From contig NZ_SELQ01000001.1 of NCBI RefSeq assembly GCF_004145405.1, positions 496,001 through 560,000 of the forward strand: DNA of 64,000 nucleotides, read 5' to 3'. Both the position numbers and the translations under genes were made by a program. The notes under the pieces are model-generated. The model saw nothing but the letters and a program-made list of their open reading frames with translations. It did no database searches and was not told the DNA's origin. Shown piece after piece: positions 35,024 to 43,680 of the stretch. Each line of letters begins with the position of its first letter. Positions within the stretch are counted from its first letter, which is position 1. This stretch comes from Salipiger sp. IMCC34102. Its GTDB lineage: Bacteria; Pseudomonadota; Alphaproteobacteria; Rhodobacterales; Rhodobacteraceae.

Positions 35024-36019
35024 CTAGACGAGGGCGTCGGTGGGTTCGATGCGGCCGCAGAGCGTACCGCGCCAGTTGCGGATCTCGGGGCGGCCCCAGC
35101 GCCGGGCGGCGGGATGGTCGGGGTCGAGCGCGCCCAGCTTGATCAGGATCGCCGCGATGGCGGCCTCGGCGGCGCGGGTGCCGCCGTCGATGATCTTCAG
35201 CGCGACGCCCAGCCGCTGTTCGGGCAGGATGGCGACGAAGACCGCCTCGGCCCCGGTCTTGATCGCCACGCGTCCGCCCATGGCGCGCATCAGGTCGGTG
35301 CAGGCGCGCGTCTCTCCCGCGACGAGGTCGGGGTGTGCGGTCATCGCCGCCACCAGCTGCTGCATCGCCTGCGCGCGGCTGTCGCTGCGGTCCTGCGCGC
35401 TGGCAAAGGCCGCCATCCCGCGGGCAAGGCCGTGGACGCTGGTGGCGAAGTTGGGCGCGGAACAGCCGTCGATCCCGTAGCCGGGAGAGGTCTCGCCCGT
35501 GACCTCCTCGAAGGCGGCCTTGCAGGCCTGCTGCACCGGGTGATCCATTAGTTCGTAATCCGTGCCGCCCCCCAGGTGACGATTCAGCGTCAGGAAGCCC
35601 GCGTGCTTGCCGGAGCAATTGTTGTGGATCTGGCAGGGCTGGGCGTGGGCGCGGATGATCTCGTCCCGGGCGGGCAGGTCGGCGGGCCATTGCGGGCCGC
35701 AGCGGAAATCGGCGTCGCGCAGGCCCAAGCTGTCGAGCCAGACCCGGACCCGGTCGGTGTGGATATGCGCGCCCTGGTGGCTGGCGCAGGCCAGGGCAAG
35801 CTGCTCGGGCCGCAGCCCGTGCGCATCCGCCGCACCGCTTTCGATGAGCGGCAGCGCCTGGATCATCTTGCACGAGGAGCGCGGGAAGATCACCGCCCCG
35901 GGGTCGCCCCACTGCTGCACGATTCCGCCCTCCGCGTCGCAGACCACCGCGTGACCGGCGTGAAGCGACTCGGGCAGATCGCCGCGAAAGGTCTGGATCA
36001 GCGGGACGGCGGCGGTCAT
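35024..36019 (-). CDS. type II (Rhizobium etli-type) L-asparaginase
   Basis: Hydrolyses asparagine to aspartate. 331 residues of the asparaginase II family, unrelated to the AnsA/AnsB fold. Signatures: FPRSSCKMIQALPLIESGAA (SxxK), CASHQGAHIHTDRV, the typical QIHNNCSGKHAGFL near 150 and IDGCSAPNFATSVHGLA near 195. The C terminus has GVALKIIDGGTRAAEAA. A longer open frame upstream lacks family similarity; ATG 36019 fits the family start. Confidence 0.92.
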   Translation of the reverse strand: MTAAVPLIQTFRGDLPESLHAGHAVVCDAEGGIVQQWGDPGAVIFPRSSCKMIQALPLIESGAADAHGLRPEQLALACASHQGAHIHTDRVRVWLDSLGLRDADFRCGPQWPADLPARDEIIRAHAQPCQIHNNCSGKHAGFLTLNRHLGGGTDYELMDHPVQQACKAAFEEVTGETSPGYGIDGCSAPNFATSVHGLARGMAAFASAQDRSDSRAQAMQQLVAAMTAHPDLVAGETRACTDLMRAMGGRVAIKTGAEAVFVAILPEQRLGVALKIIDGGTRAAEAAIAAILIKLGALDPDHPAARRWGRPEIRNWRGTLCGRIEPTDALV

Positions 36020-36187
36020 GGCAGGGCTCCCTCGGGCACGATCTTGTGCATGGAATATGCTTTTCAGTCTGGGCAATTTCTTGCTAGGCACAGGGCTATC
36101 CGGTTGAACGCATGGCCGCCAGACGAAAAGGTCGGCAAGACCTGTCGCGACACGCGCACATGACCGAAGGGCAGTTTGGAGACTTTG

Positions 36188-36724
36188 ATGATGCACAAAA
36201 CGATCACCACGGGATGGGCGCTGGCACTGGGCTTGGCGCTGGCCGCACCGGCCGCAGCACAAAGCACCACCGACAACCTGGTCGCCGCCAATACCGACTG
36301 GAGCACCTTCGAGGCGGAGAACCCGCGCGAGTGCATCAGTGTCTCGTCCCCCACCGAAAGCGCGCTGACCGATTCCAGCGGCAACCCCACGCAGGGCCGC
36401 CGGGGCGATATCTTCTTGATGGTCTTCTACCGGCCCGGTGCCGACGTGCAGGGCCAGGTGACCTTCACCGGCGGCTATCCCTTCGCGCCCGGCTCCACCG
36501 TGGATCTGACCGTGGCGGGGACCACCTTCCAGATGTTCACCGAAGGCGAATGGGCCTGGCCCGCCACGCCCGAGGATGACGCCCGCGTGGTCGCCGCCCT
36601 CAAGCGCGGCACCGACGCCGTGCTGCGCGGACGCTCCGGCCGGGGCAACGTGACGACCGACACCTTCTCGCTTCTGGGCTTCACCGCCGGGGTGGAAGAG
36701 GCCGAAAGTCGCTGCTCCAGCTAA
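36188..36724 (+). CDS. invasion-associated locus B (IalB) family protein
   Basis: Secreted protein of the IalB/PF06776 family, named for Bartonella invasion but widespread in free-living alphaproteobacteria; function here unknown. 178 residues with a signal peptide (LALGLALAAPAAAQ), two cysteines (in PRECISVSS and the C-terminal ESRCSS) that could form a disulfide, and family blocks GRRGDIFLMVFYRPGADVQG, GGYPFAPGSTVDLTV and TTDTFSLLGFTAGVEEA. TTTGGAGA lies five to eight bases before the tandem ATG codons at 36188/36191. Confidence 0.9.
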   Translation: MMHKTITTGWALALGLALAAPAAAQSTTDNLVAANTDWSTFEAENPRECISVSSPTESALTDSSGNPTQGRRGDIFLMVFYRPGADVQGQVTFTGGYPFAPGSTVDLTVAGTTFQMFTEGEWAWPATPEDDARVVAALKRGTDAVLRGRSGRGNVTTDTFSLLGFTAGVEEAESRCSS

Positions 36725-36747
36725 GCGGAGGCGCTGCGCGCCTTTTC

Positions 36748-36769
36748 GAGTTTATCTGGCCAGATGAAG
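36748..36769. repeat. 22-base GAGTTTAT..GGCCAGATGAAG element, copy 2
   Basis: Between the IalB-like gene and rlmN. Its surroundings also resemble copy 1: a CGGTTTTC block about ten bases on, then CCGCCC(A/G)A(A/G)(A/G)GGAGACC just before the start codon of the next gene. Confidence 0.6.
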
Positions 36770-36847
36770 TTGCGAGGTCCGGTTTTCCATTGGAAACCGG
36801 GCCTTCTATCTTATATGGGGCCTACTTTCCGCCCGAGGGAGACCGAG

Positions 36848-38029
36848 ATGACCGCCACCGCCCCGATCACGCAGGACGTCCACACGATGCCGCGCAAGCT
36901 GCCCGAGGGCCCGGTCAACCTGATCGGCCTGACCCGGGACCAGCTCAAGGACGCGCTGATCGCGGCGGGCACGCCCGACAAGCAGGCCAAGATGCGGGTG
37001 AACCAGATCTGGCAGTGGCTCTATCACTGGGGCAAGCGCGATTTCGCGGACATGACGAACCTGTCCAAGGACTACCGCGCGATGCTGGCCGAGCGCTTCG
37101 TCATCGAACTGCCCGAACTCGTGACCCGCAAGGTCAGCACCGACGGCACCCGCAAGTACCTCGTCCGCATCGCGGGCGGCCACGAGGTCGAGGTCGTCTA
37201 CATCCCCGAGGAGGACCGCGGCACGCTCTGCGTCTCCTCCCAGGTGGGCTGCACGCTGACCTGTTCCTTCTGCCACACCGGCACGCAGCGGCTGGTCCGC
37301 AACCTCACGGCGGGAGAGATCGTGGGCCAGATCATGCTCGCACGCGACGATCTGGACGAATGGCCCGAACCGGGGCAGGGCACCGGCGAGAACGGCCCGC
37401 GCCTTTTGTCCAACATCGTCCTCATGGGCATGGGAGAGCCGCTCTACAACTTCGAGAACGTGCGCGACGCGATGAAGATCGCCATGGACGGCGAGGGCAT
37501 CGCCCTGTCGCGCCGCCGCATCACGCTTTCGACCTCCGGCGTCGTCCCCGAGATCGCCCGCACCGCGCAAGAGATCGGCTGCCAGCTCGCCGTCAGCTTC
37601 CACGCGACCACGGACGAGGTCCGCAACAAGCTCGTGCCGATCAACAAGCGCTGGAACATCGCGGAACTTCTGGACGCCCTGCGCGAGTATCCCAAGGTCT
37701 CGAATTCCGAGCGGATCACCTTCGAATACGTCATGCTCGACGGGGTGAACGACACCGACGACGACGCGCGGCGCCTGATCGAGCTGATCGACGGCATCCC
37801 GGCCAAGATCAACCTGATCCCTTTCAACGAATGGCCCGGCGCGCCTTACAAGAGGTCTTCCAACAACCGCATCCGCGCCTTTGCGGACATCATCTACAAG
37901 GCCGGCTACGCCTCCCCCATCCGCACTCCGCGCGGAGAGGACATCATGGCCGCCTGCGGCCAACTCAAGTCCGAAACCGAACGCGCCCGCAAGAGCCGCA
38001 AACAGGTCGAGGCCGAAGCGGGCCTGTAG
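36848..38029 (+). CDS. rlmN: 23S rRNA (A2503-C2)/tRNA methyltransferase RlmN
   Basis: Radical-SAM enzyme that methylates C2 of A2503 in 23S rRNA and A37 in some tRNAs. 393 residues. The cluster motif [11 protein letters not shown] is at about 134-144, the AdoMet region [17 protein letters not shown] near 200, [11 protein letters not shown] and [20 protein letters not shown] follow, and the C-terminal methyl-carrying Cys is in MAACGQL. GAGGGAG before ATG 36848 gives the start. Upstream lies a 22-base repeat element also found before gpmI. Confidence 0.97.
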   Translation: MTATAPITQDVHTMPRKLPEGPVNLIGLTRDQLKDALIAAGTPDKQAKMRVNQIWQWLYHWGKRDFADMTNLSKDYRAMLAERFVIELPELVTRKVSTDGTRKYLVRIAGGHEVEVVYIPEEDRGTLCVSSQVGCTLTCSFCHTGTQRLVRNLTAGEIVGQIMLARDDLDEWPEPGQGTGENGPRLLSNIVLMGMGEPLYNFENVRDAMKIAMDGEGIALSRRRITLSTSGVVPEIARTAQEIGCQLAVSFHATTDEVRNKLVPINKRWNIAELLDALREYPKVSNSERITFEYVMLDGVNDTDDDARRLIELIDGIPAKINLIPFNEWPGAPYKRSSNNRIRAFADIIYKAGYASPIRTPRGEDIMAACGQLKSETERARKSRKQVEAEAGL

Positions 38030-38100
38030 CCCGGGCGCTCACGTCAATCACACGTTCCATTCGGCTGGATTGACGTTCGATCGCCCACGCCGAACCTCGC

Positions 38101-38159
38101 GCGCGCCCGGCGGCACCGCCGGGCATCGCCTGACCTCCCCCCGGAGGGCGATCTTGCAA
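38101..38159 (-). repeat. 58-base REP-like element, copy 1
   Basis: Matches the reverse complement of 49876-49933 with about four differences over 58 bases. Contains CCCGGCGG / CCGCCGGG arms and CCTCCCCCCGGAGG. It sits in the 325-base gene-free stretch 38030-38354, which otherwise shows no ORF, only the AT-rich patch and palindrome at its right end. Confidence 0.85.
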
Positions 38160-38286
38160 CGCCGCAAGTTGCGGACCCGTTGGACGCCTTGCCAGCGCCC
38201 GCCCATTGGCGTTGTCGAGGCGCCCTCCAGGTCGGTCGATGCCCTCGTCACTCTGCGCCCGGTGGTGTCAGCCTTCGTTCAACGCT

Positions 38287-38333
38287 TTGAAAATATTGTT
38301 AAATATGACATAATATGTTTCGCATGCGAAACA
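38287..38333 (+). promoter_or_regulatory. AT-rich promoter-like patch with 18-bp palindrome
   Basis: TTGAAA (38287-38292) and TAATAT (38311-38316) are 18 bases apart and run into TGTTTCGCATGCGAAACA (38316-38333), a perfect palindrome that would cover the transcription start. The 40-base AT-rich patch stands out in this GC-rich DNA. No plus-strand gene follows; the LOG gene is antisense. Confidence 0.4.
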
Positions 38334-38369
38334 TCCCGGGGCCCGGCGGCTCTCTCACCGGCCCGGGAT
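38333..38369 (-). terminator. terminator-like hairpin overlapping the LOG-gene stop region
   Basis: On the minus strand ATCCCGGGCCGG (last codons) pairs with CCGGGCCCCGGGAT across a loop that contains the TGA; GTTT follows. The hairpin therefore includes coding sequence of the LOG gene. Confidence 0.5.
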
Positions 38370-39200
38370 TTCCTCGCGCACCTCGCCCGCCCCGTCCCAA
38401 TCGTCCATCGCGGCCAGCGCCTCTTCGGCGCTGTCCACGAAGCGGAACAGGTCCAGATCGGCGGGAGAGATCGTGCCGGCATCCGACAGCGCCTCCCAGT
38501 CGATGATCCGGGTCCAGAAATCGCGGCCGAACAGAAGGAAGGGCACCTTCTTCATCCGCCCCGTCTGGATCAGGGTCAGGGCCTCGAACATCTCGTCCAG
38601 CGTGCCGAAGCCGCCGGGAAAGACGGTGATCGCCGAGGCGCGCATCAGGAAGTGCATCTTGCGCGTGGCGAAGTAGTGGAAGTTGAAACAAAGGTCCGGC
38701 GTGACGTAAGGATTGGGCGCCTGCTCGTGCGGCAGCACGATGTTCAGCCCGACGGACCGGCCGCCCGCGTCCTGCGCACCGCGGTTGCCCGCCTCCATCA
38801 CGCCGGGGCCGCCGCCGGTAACGATGACATTCTCCGACCCGCCCTGCGCCATCGACCGTTCGGTCACGATCCGCGCGAAATGGCGGGCCTCGTCATAGAA
38901 GGCCGTCAGCTCCGCCAGCGTCTGCGTGCGGGCGCGGTCCTTGTGGGCAGGCTCGGGGATGCGCGCCCCGCCGAACATCACCACGGTCGAGACGACGTCC
39001 GCCGCGTCCATCAGAATCTCGGGCTTCATCAGCTCCAGCTGCCAGCGCACCGGGCGCAGCTCGTCGCGGCACAGAAAGTCGTCGTCGGTGAAGGCCAGCT
39101 TGTAGCTGGGCGCCCGCGTCTGCGGCGTGTCCGGCACGGATTTCGCGTGTTCCCGGTCACTCCCGGAGGAGCGCAGGGGCGTGCGGTGGTCGTCGGTCAT
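38355..39200 (-). CDS. LOG-family protein (nucleotide 5'-monophosphate nucleosidase-like)
   Basis: Rossmann-fold protein of the LOG/PpnN group, often misnamed lysine decarboxylase. 281 residues. Phosphoribohydrolase marks are VIVTGGGPGVMEAGNRGA and the PGGFGTLDEMFEALTLIQTG motif (about 195-215), with VVMFGGARIPEP earlier. It may release free cytokinin-type bases or hydrolyse nucleoside monophosphates. The N-terminal 40 residues are polar and not part of the fold. Single gene, divergent from dapD. Confidence 0.9.
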   Translation of the reverse strand: MTDDHRTPLRSSGSDREHAKSVPDTPQTRAPSYKLAFTDDDFLCRDELRPVRWQLELMKPEILMDAADVVSTVVMFGGARIPEPAHKDRARTQTLAELTAFYDEARHFARIVTERSMAQGGSENVIVTGGGPGVMEAGNRGAQDAGGRSVGLNIVLPHEQAPNPYVTPDLCFNFHYFATRKMHFLMRASAITVFPGGFGTLDEMFEALTLIQTGRMKKVPFLLFGRDFWTRIIDWEALSDAGTISPADLDLFRFVDSAEEALAAMDDWDGAGEVREEIPGR

Positions 39201-39287
39201 GAAGGCGTCCTGATGTCATTGCGCGGCAAGGCGAGGCTGGTCTATAGCCCGGTCTGAACCGCCAAACCAGCCAAAGGGGCCCGTTCC

Positions 39288-40114
<827 letters not shown>

Positions 40115-40115
<1 letters not shown>

Positions 40116-40396
40116 TGATCCTGTCGCGCTGGTCCGCCCGCCGCCACATCGCGGCGGGTAGCAGGCCGGGCTGGCTGATGGCCTGGGGACCGGTCGCCGC
40201 GGATGCGATCTTGCTGGCGCTTGTCTTCGCGCTGGCCCTGCCGGCGATCTGGCCTACCTTGATGGGATGGCCGATCTGGCTTCGGATCCTGGCGCTGTTC
40301 GCGGGGGTCTTCCTGCCGATCCAGGCCGTCCTGATCACCGCGTCGCTCTGGGCTGCAAGAGCGCGGGGACAAATCTTCTCGGATTCTGATTTTTGA
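40115..40396 (+). CDS. small two-helix membrane protein, unknown
   Basis: 93 residues, unrecognised. Two hydrophobic segments (about 22-42: WGPVAADAILLALVFALALP; about 52-78: WPIWLRILALFAGVFLPIQA and onward) preceded by a basic N terminus (RWSARRH) and followed by a polar tail ending SDSDF. One-base overlap with dapD means coupled translation. Pattern resembles small DUF983-like or accessory proteins but I cannot assign it. Confidence 0.65.
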
Positions 40397-40471
40397 GGGA
40401 ACCAAGTCGACGGTCACGGGTTCGTGTGGTCAAGAGGCCATGCTGGCCTCAACCAACAAAGGGATAACGAC

Positions 40472-40726
40472 ATGGGCTGGCTTGCAGCAATCATCGTCGG
40501 CGGCATCGCAGGATGGCTCGCCGAACAATTCATGAAGTCCAACATGGGTCTTCTGGCGAACATCGTTCTCGGCATCGTCGGCGCGATCGTGTTCAACTTC
40601 ATCTTCGGAACGCTGCTGGGCCTCTACGCGGCGGGCGCAAGCTTCAGCCTCGGCTACCTGCTGGTCGGCTTCATCGGCGCCTGCATCCTGATCTTCCTGG
40701 CGCGCCTGGTGCGTCGCAACACCTGA
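40472..40726 (+). CDS. GlsB/YeaQ/YmgE-family membrane protein
   Basis: 84-residue inner-membrane protein of the transglycosylase-associated (PF04226) family, usually stress-induced; no enzyme activity is known. Three hydrophobic helices; typical MGWLAAIIVGGIAGWLAEQF and GLLANIVLGIVGAIVFNF. AAAGGGATA before ATG 40472 fixes the start; the longer frame upstream has no ribosome site. A strong terminator follows 24 bases after the stop. Confidence 0.93.
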   Translation: MGWLAAIIVGGIAGWLAEQFMKSNMGLLANIVLGIVGAIVFNFIFGTLLGLYAAGASFSLGYLLVGFIGACILIFLARLVRRNT

Positions 40727-40749
40727 TCGGATCACGATCGACTGACCTG

Positions 40750-40782
40750 AAAACGGCGTGCGATGGATCGCGCGCCGTTTTT
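40750..40782 (+). terminator. rho-independent terminator after glsB-like gene
   Basis: AAACGGCGTGCGAT (40751-40764) pairs with ATCGCGCGCCGTTT (40767-40780) with one wobble, then TT. It ends 16 bases before the exchanger ATG. Confidence 0.88.
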
Positions 40783-40797
40783 GCATGAAAGGCCCCC

Positions 40798-41829
40798 ATG
40801 ATCGCCAACCTGTCCCTGCCGCTCCTGCTGCTGGTCTTCCTGGCCGCGGGGGCGCTCGTCGTGGTCTCCTCGATCCGCGCCACCGGCCTGGCCGACGTCA
40901 TCGCCGACCGCACCCGGATGGGGGAGGCGCTGGCCGGCGGGCTGATCCTGGGCGCCGCCACCTCGCTGGCCGGGGTGGTCGTGTCGGTAGACGCTGCCCT
41001 GGCGGGCGATGCCAGCTACGCCGTGTCGAACGCCGTGGGCGGGATCGCGGCGCAGACCCTGTTCCTGGCCATCGCCGACATCCTGCATCGCACCGCCAAC
41101 CTCGAACACGCTGCGGCGGAGCCTGCCAACCTGTTCCAGGCGGTGATGCTCATCATCCTTTTGTCGATCCCCATGGCCGCCGCCTCCGGCCCCGAGATCG
41201 CCTATTTCGGCGTGCATCCGGCGGCAATCATCATGTTCCTGTGCTACCTGGGCGGCGTGAAGCTGTCGCAGCGCGTCGCGGAGGAGCCGATGTGGCGCCC
41301 CGTCCAGACCGTCCACACCCGGACCGACGAACCCGAGGACGAGACCGAGCGGCACCGCTCCGCCCTGCGGCCCGCGCTGATCTTCGCGGGGCTGGTCGTA
41401 CTGATGGGCGCCGGGGGCTGGGTGATCTCGCAGGTGGGCGGGGCCTTCATCACGCGCTTCGGGCTGGCCTCCTCGCTGGTCGGCGCAATCGTCACGGCCG
41501 TCGTCACCTCCCTGCCCGAACTGGTGACGACGCTCACGGCCGTCCGGCGCGGCGCGCTGCAACTGGCGGTCGGCGGGATCATCGGGGGCAATACCTTCGA
41601 CACGCTGTTCCTCGTGGCCTCTGACGTCAGCTACCGCGAGCGGTCGATCTTCCATGCGACTTCGGGCAGCGACACCTACTGGATGGCGACGGGCCTTCTG
41701 ATGACCGGCGTGCTGCTGGGCGGGCTGATCCTGCGCCAGCGCGACGGGCCCGCGCGCATCGGGATCGAGAGCGTGCTGCTCATCGCGATCTACGCCGTGG
41801 CCGTCGTGGTGCAGTTCGCCGCCGCTTGA
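40798..41829 (+). CDS. CaCA-family cation (Na+/Ca2+-type) exchanger
   Basis: Cation antiporter of the inner membrane; ion choice not determinable. 343 residues, about ten helices. The two alpha repeats are visible in inverted halves: ATSLAGVVVSVDAALAGD with SNAVGGIAAQTLFLAIAD (about 55-100) and VTSLPELVTTLTAVRRGALQ with GGIIGGNTFDTLFLVASD (about 238-280). The first repeat lacks the usual acidic residue of the TSxPE motif (TSLAG instead), while the second keeps SLPE. Between halves is a charged loop (RTDEPEDETERHR). Confidence 0.88.
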   Translation: MIANLSLPLLLLVFLAAGALVVVSSIRATGLADVIADRTRMGEALAGGLILGAATSLAGVVVSVDAALAGDASYAVSNAVGGIAAQTLFLAIADILHRTANLEHAAAEPANLFQAVMLIILLSIPMAAASGPEIAYFGVHPAAIIMFLCYLGGVKLSQRVAEEPMWRPVQTVHTRTDEPEDETERHRSALRPALIFAGLVVLMGAGGWVISQVGGAFITRFGLASSLVGAIVTAVVTSLPELVTTLTAVRRGALQLAVGGIIGGNTFDTLFLVASDVSYRERSIFHATSGSDTYWMATGLLMTGVLLGGLILRQRDGPARIGIESVLLIAIYAVAVVVQFAAA

Positions 41830-41861
41830 CAGGGCCGCCCGCCCGCGCGATGCGATGGGCC

Positions 41862-42209
41862 ATGAACAAGCGCACGCAACAGATCTTCACCCTGCTGGTC
41901 GAAGTGGGCCGCACCCCCGGCGACGGGCTGCCGAAGGAGTCCACGGGGGCGGCGCTCATGTGCTACGCCAGCGGCGTGGACGAGGCCGAGGCCGTGCGCG
42001 AGACGGTCGCCATCCTCAAGCAGGCGGACCTTTCGCCGCTGGACGTGTCAGGCTACGGCACGCTCGAGGAACGGCTGGCCGAAGGTCACGACATCGACGA
42101 CGAGGAACGCGCCCTGATGCAGCGCGCGCTGGAGGAAAACAGCGTGATCGTGGCGCAGATGACGCCGTTCTACGACGCGCCGGCCGGCCCCGACCCGGCC
42201 GACGCCTAG
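41862..42209 (+). CDS. conserved-looking small protein of unknown function
   Basis: 115 residues, not recognised. The sequence is globular and acidic (theoretical helices QQIFTLLVEVGRTPGDGLPK, DEAEAVRETVAILKQADLSP, LEERLAEGHDIDDEERALMQ) with no signal or membrane segment. In-frame ATG codons at 41850 and 41862 and TTG 41826 are possible starts; none has a convincing Shine-Dalgarno. Codon use is like the neighbours, so it is probably real. Lies 32 bases after the exchanger. Confidence 0.7.
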   Translation: MNKRTQQIFTLLVEVGRTPGDGLPKESTGAALMCYASGVDEAEAVRETVAILKQADLSPLDVSGYGTLEERLAEGHDIDDEERALMQRALEENSVIVAQMTPFYDAPAGPDPADA

Positions 42210-42334
42210 GCCGGGATGTGCGGCTCCGTGGCCTCTGAATGGCGCCGCGGAACCACCCTTGCCCTGCGGCTTCAATTGCACCCGCGCGCGCGGCGCGCTA
42301 CCGCTGGGGGCGATCCCCGACCCACAGGTGCCAG

Positions 42335-43483
42335 ATGACCAATCCGACCGACCCCGTTGAGCTGACCGCGGCGCTGGTGCGCTGCCCCTCGATTACGCCC
42401 GAGGAAGGTGGCGCGCTGGTCCTGCTGGAGCGGCTTCTGTCAGACGCCGGGTTCGACTGCACCCGCGTCGACCGGGGCGGGGTGGCGAACCTCTTCGCGC
42501 GCTGGGGTCGCAAGGGGGCGAACCGCAGCTTCGGGTTCAACGGCCATACCGACGTGGTGCCGCTGGGCAATCCCGCCGACTGGAGCGTCGATCCCTTCGG
42601 GGCGGAGATCCGTGACGGCTTCCTCTGGGGTCGGGGGGCGACGGACATGAAGTCAGGCGTCGCCGCCTTCGCCGCCGCCGCCGTCGACTTCGTGCGCGAC
42701 ACGCCCCCCGACGGGGCGGTGATCCTGGCAATTACCGGCGACGAGGAAGGCGACGCGCAGGACGGCACCACGGCGCTGCTCGACTGGATGGCCGCGCAAG
42801 GCGAGACCATGACCCACTGCCTCGTGGGCGAGCCCACGAGCCCCGATCGCATGGGCCAGGCGATGAAGATCGGGCGGCGCGGGTCGATGACCGCCTGGTT
42901 CACCTTCACCGGGGTGCAGGGCCATTCCGCCTATCCGCACCGCGCGAAGAACCCGCTGCCTTCCATGGCGCGGCTGATGGACCGGTTGTCGTCGGAGCCT
43001 TTGGATCAGGGCACCGAGCACTTCGACGCCTCGACCCTGGCGGTGGTGACGATGGACACCGGCAATCCCGCGACCAACGTGATCCCCGCGCAGGGTCGCG
43101 CCACGGTGAACATCCGCTTCAACGACAGCCATTCGGGTGCGTCCCTGACCGAGTGGCTGCACTCCCATGCCGACGCCGTGGCCGCCGAGACCGGCATCGC
43201 CATCGAGATGCGCGTAAAAATCAGCGGTGAAAGCTTCCTCACGCCGCCGGGAGACCTCTCCGACCTGATCGGCGACGCGGTGGAGGCCGAACTGGGCACC
43301 CGGCCAGAGCTGTCGACCTCCGGCGGCACCTCGGATGCGCGCTTCGTCAAGGACCATTGCCCGGTGGTGGAATTCGGCCTCGTCGGCAAGACCATGCACC
43401 AGGTCGACGAGCGTGTGCCGGTGAAGGACATCGAGACGCTTAAGGCGATCTACTCCCGTATCCTGCGCGCCTATTTCGCCTGA
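42335..43483 (+). CDS. dapE: succinyl-diaminopimelate desuccinylase
   Basis: M20 dizinc peptidase that removes succinate from N-succinyl-LL-diaminopimelate. 382 residues. Metal motifs [11 protein letters not shown] (His, about 70), [15 protein letters not shown] (Asp, about 102), [13 protein letters not shown] (Glu, about 135) and the C-terminal [19 protein letters not shown] (His). The dimerisation domain carries [15 protein letters not shown] 42335 is chosen from family alignment; the open frame upstream is not conserved-looking. Confidence 0.95.
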   Translation: MTNPTDPVELTAALVRCPSITPEEGGALVLLERLLSDAGFDCTRVDRGGVANLFARWGRKGANRSFGFNGHTDVVPLGNPADWSVDPFGAEIRDGFLWGRGATDMKSGVAAFAAAAVDFVRDTPPDGAVILAITGDEEGDAQDGTTALLDWMAAQGETMTHCLVGEPTSPDRMGQAMKIGRRGSMTAWFTFTGVQGHSAYPHRAKNPLPSMARLMDRLSSEPLDQGTEHFDASTLAVVTMDTGNPATNVIPAQGRATVNIRFNDSHSGASLTEWLHSHADAVAAETGIAIEMRVKISGESFLTPPGDLSDLIGDAVEAELGTRPELSTSGGTSDARFVKDHCPVVEFGLVGKTMHQVDERVPVKDIETLKAIYSRILRAYFA

Positions 43484-43540
43484 CGCGCGCCGCTGCCGGC
43501 CGCGCGCGCGCGGCGCGTGCGGGACGCCTCGCCGGCGGGG

Positions 43541-43637
43541 CAAGTATTTCCGATCCAAAGAAGCCGGGATCGCCGCCCCGATCCGCCCGCTGCTTCATCT
43601 GGCCGAATAAACTCCGGGGTCCGGGGCAGCGCCCCGG
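43541..43637. repeat. dispersed intergenic element pair between dapE and rnr
   Basis: CAAGTATTTCCGATCCAAAGAAG (degenerate element, 43541-43563), then an inverted 22-base copy of the GAGTTTAT..GATGAAG element (43593-43614) and a CCGGGGC / GCCCCGG hairpin (43621-43637). Likely transcription termination after dapE. Confidence 0.65.
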
Positions 43638-43680
43638 TCCGCCGTTTGCATCGGGCGCTCCGCCGCCCTAGATGCGAAGC

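Noticed and set aside
38315-38506. A 63-codon plus-strand ORF after the promoter-like palindrome
   Set aside because: Pro/Arg-rich, antisense to the LOG gene and without a Shine-Dalgarno; most likely a shadow frame.
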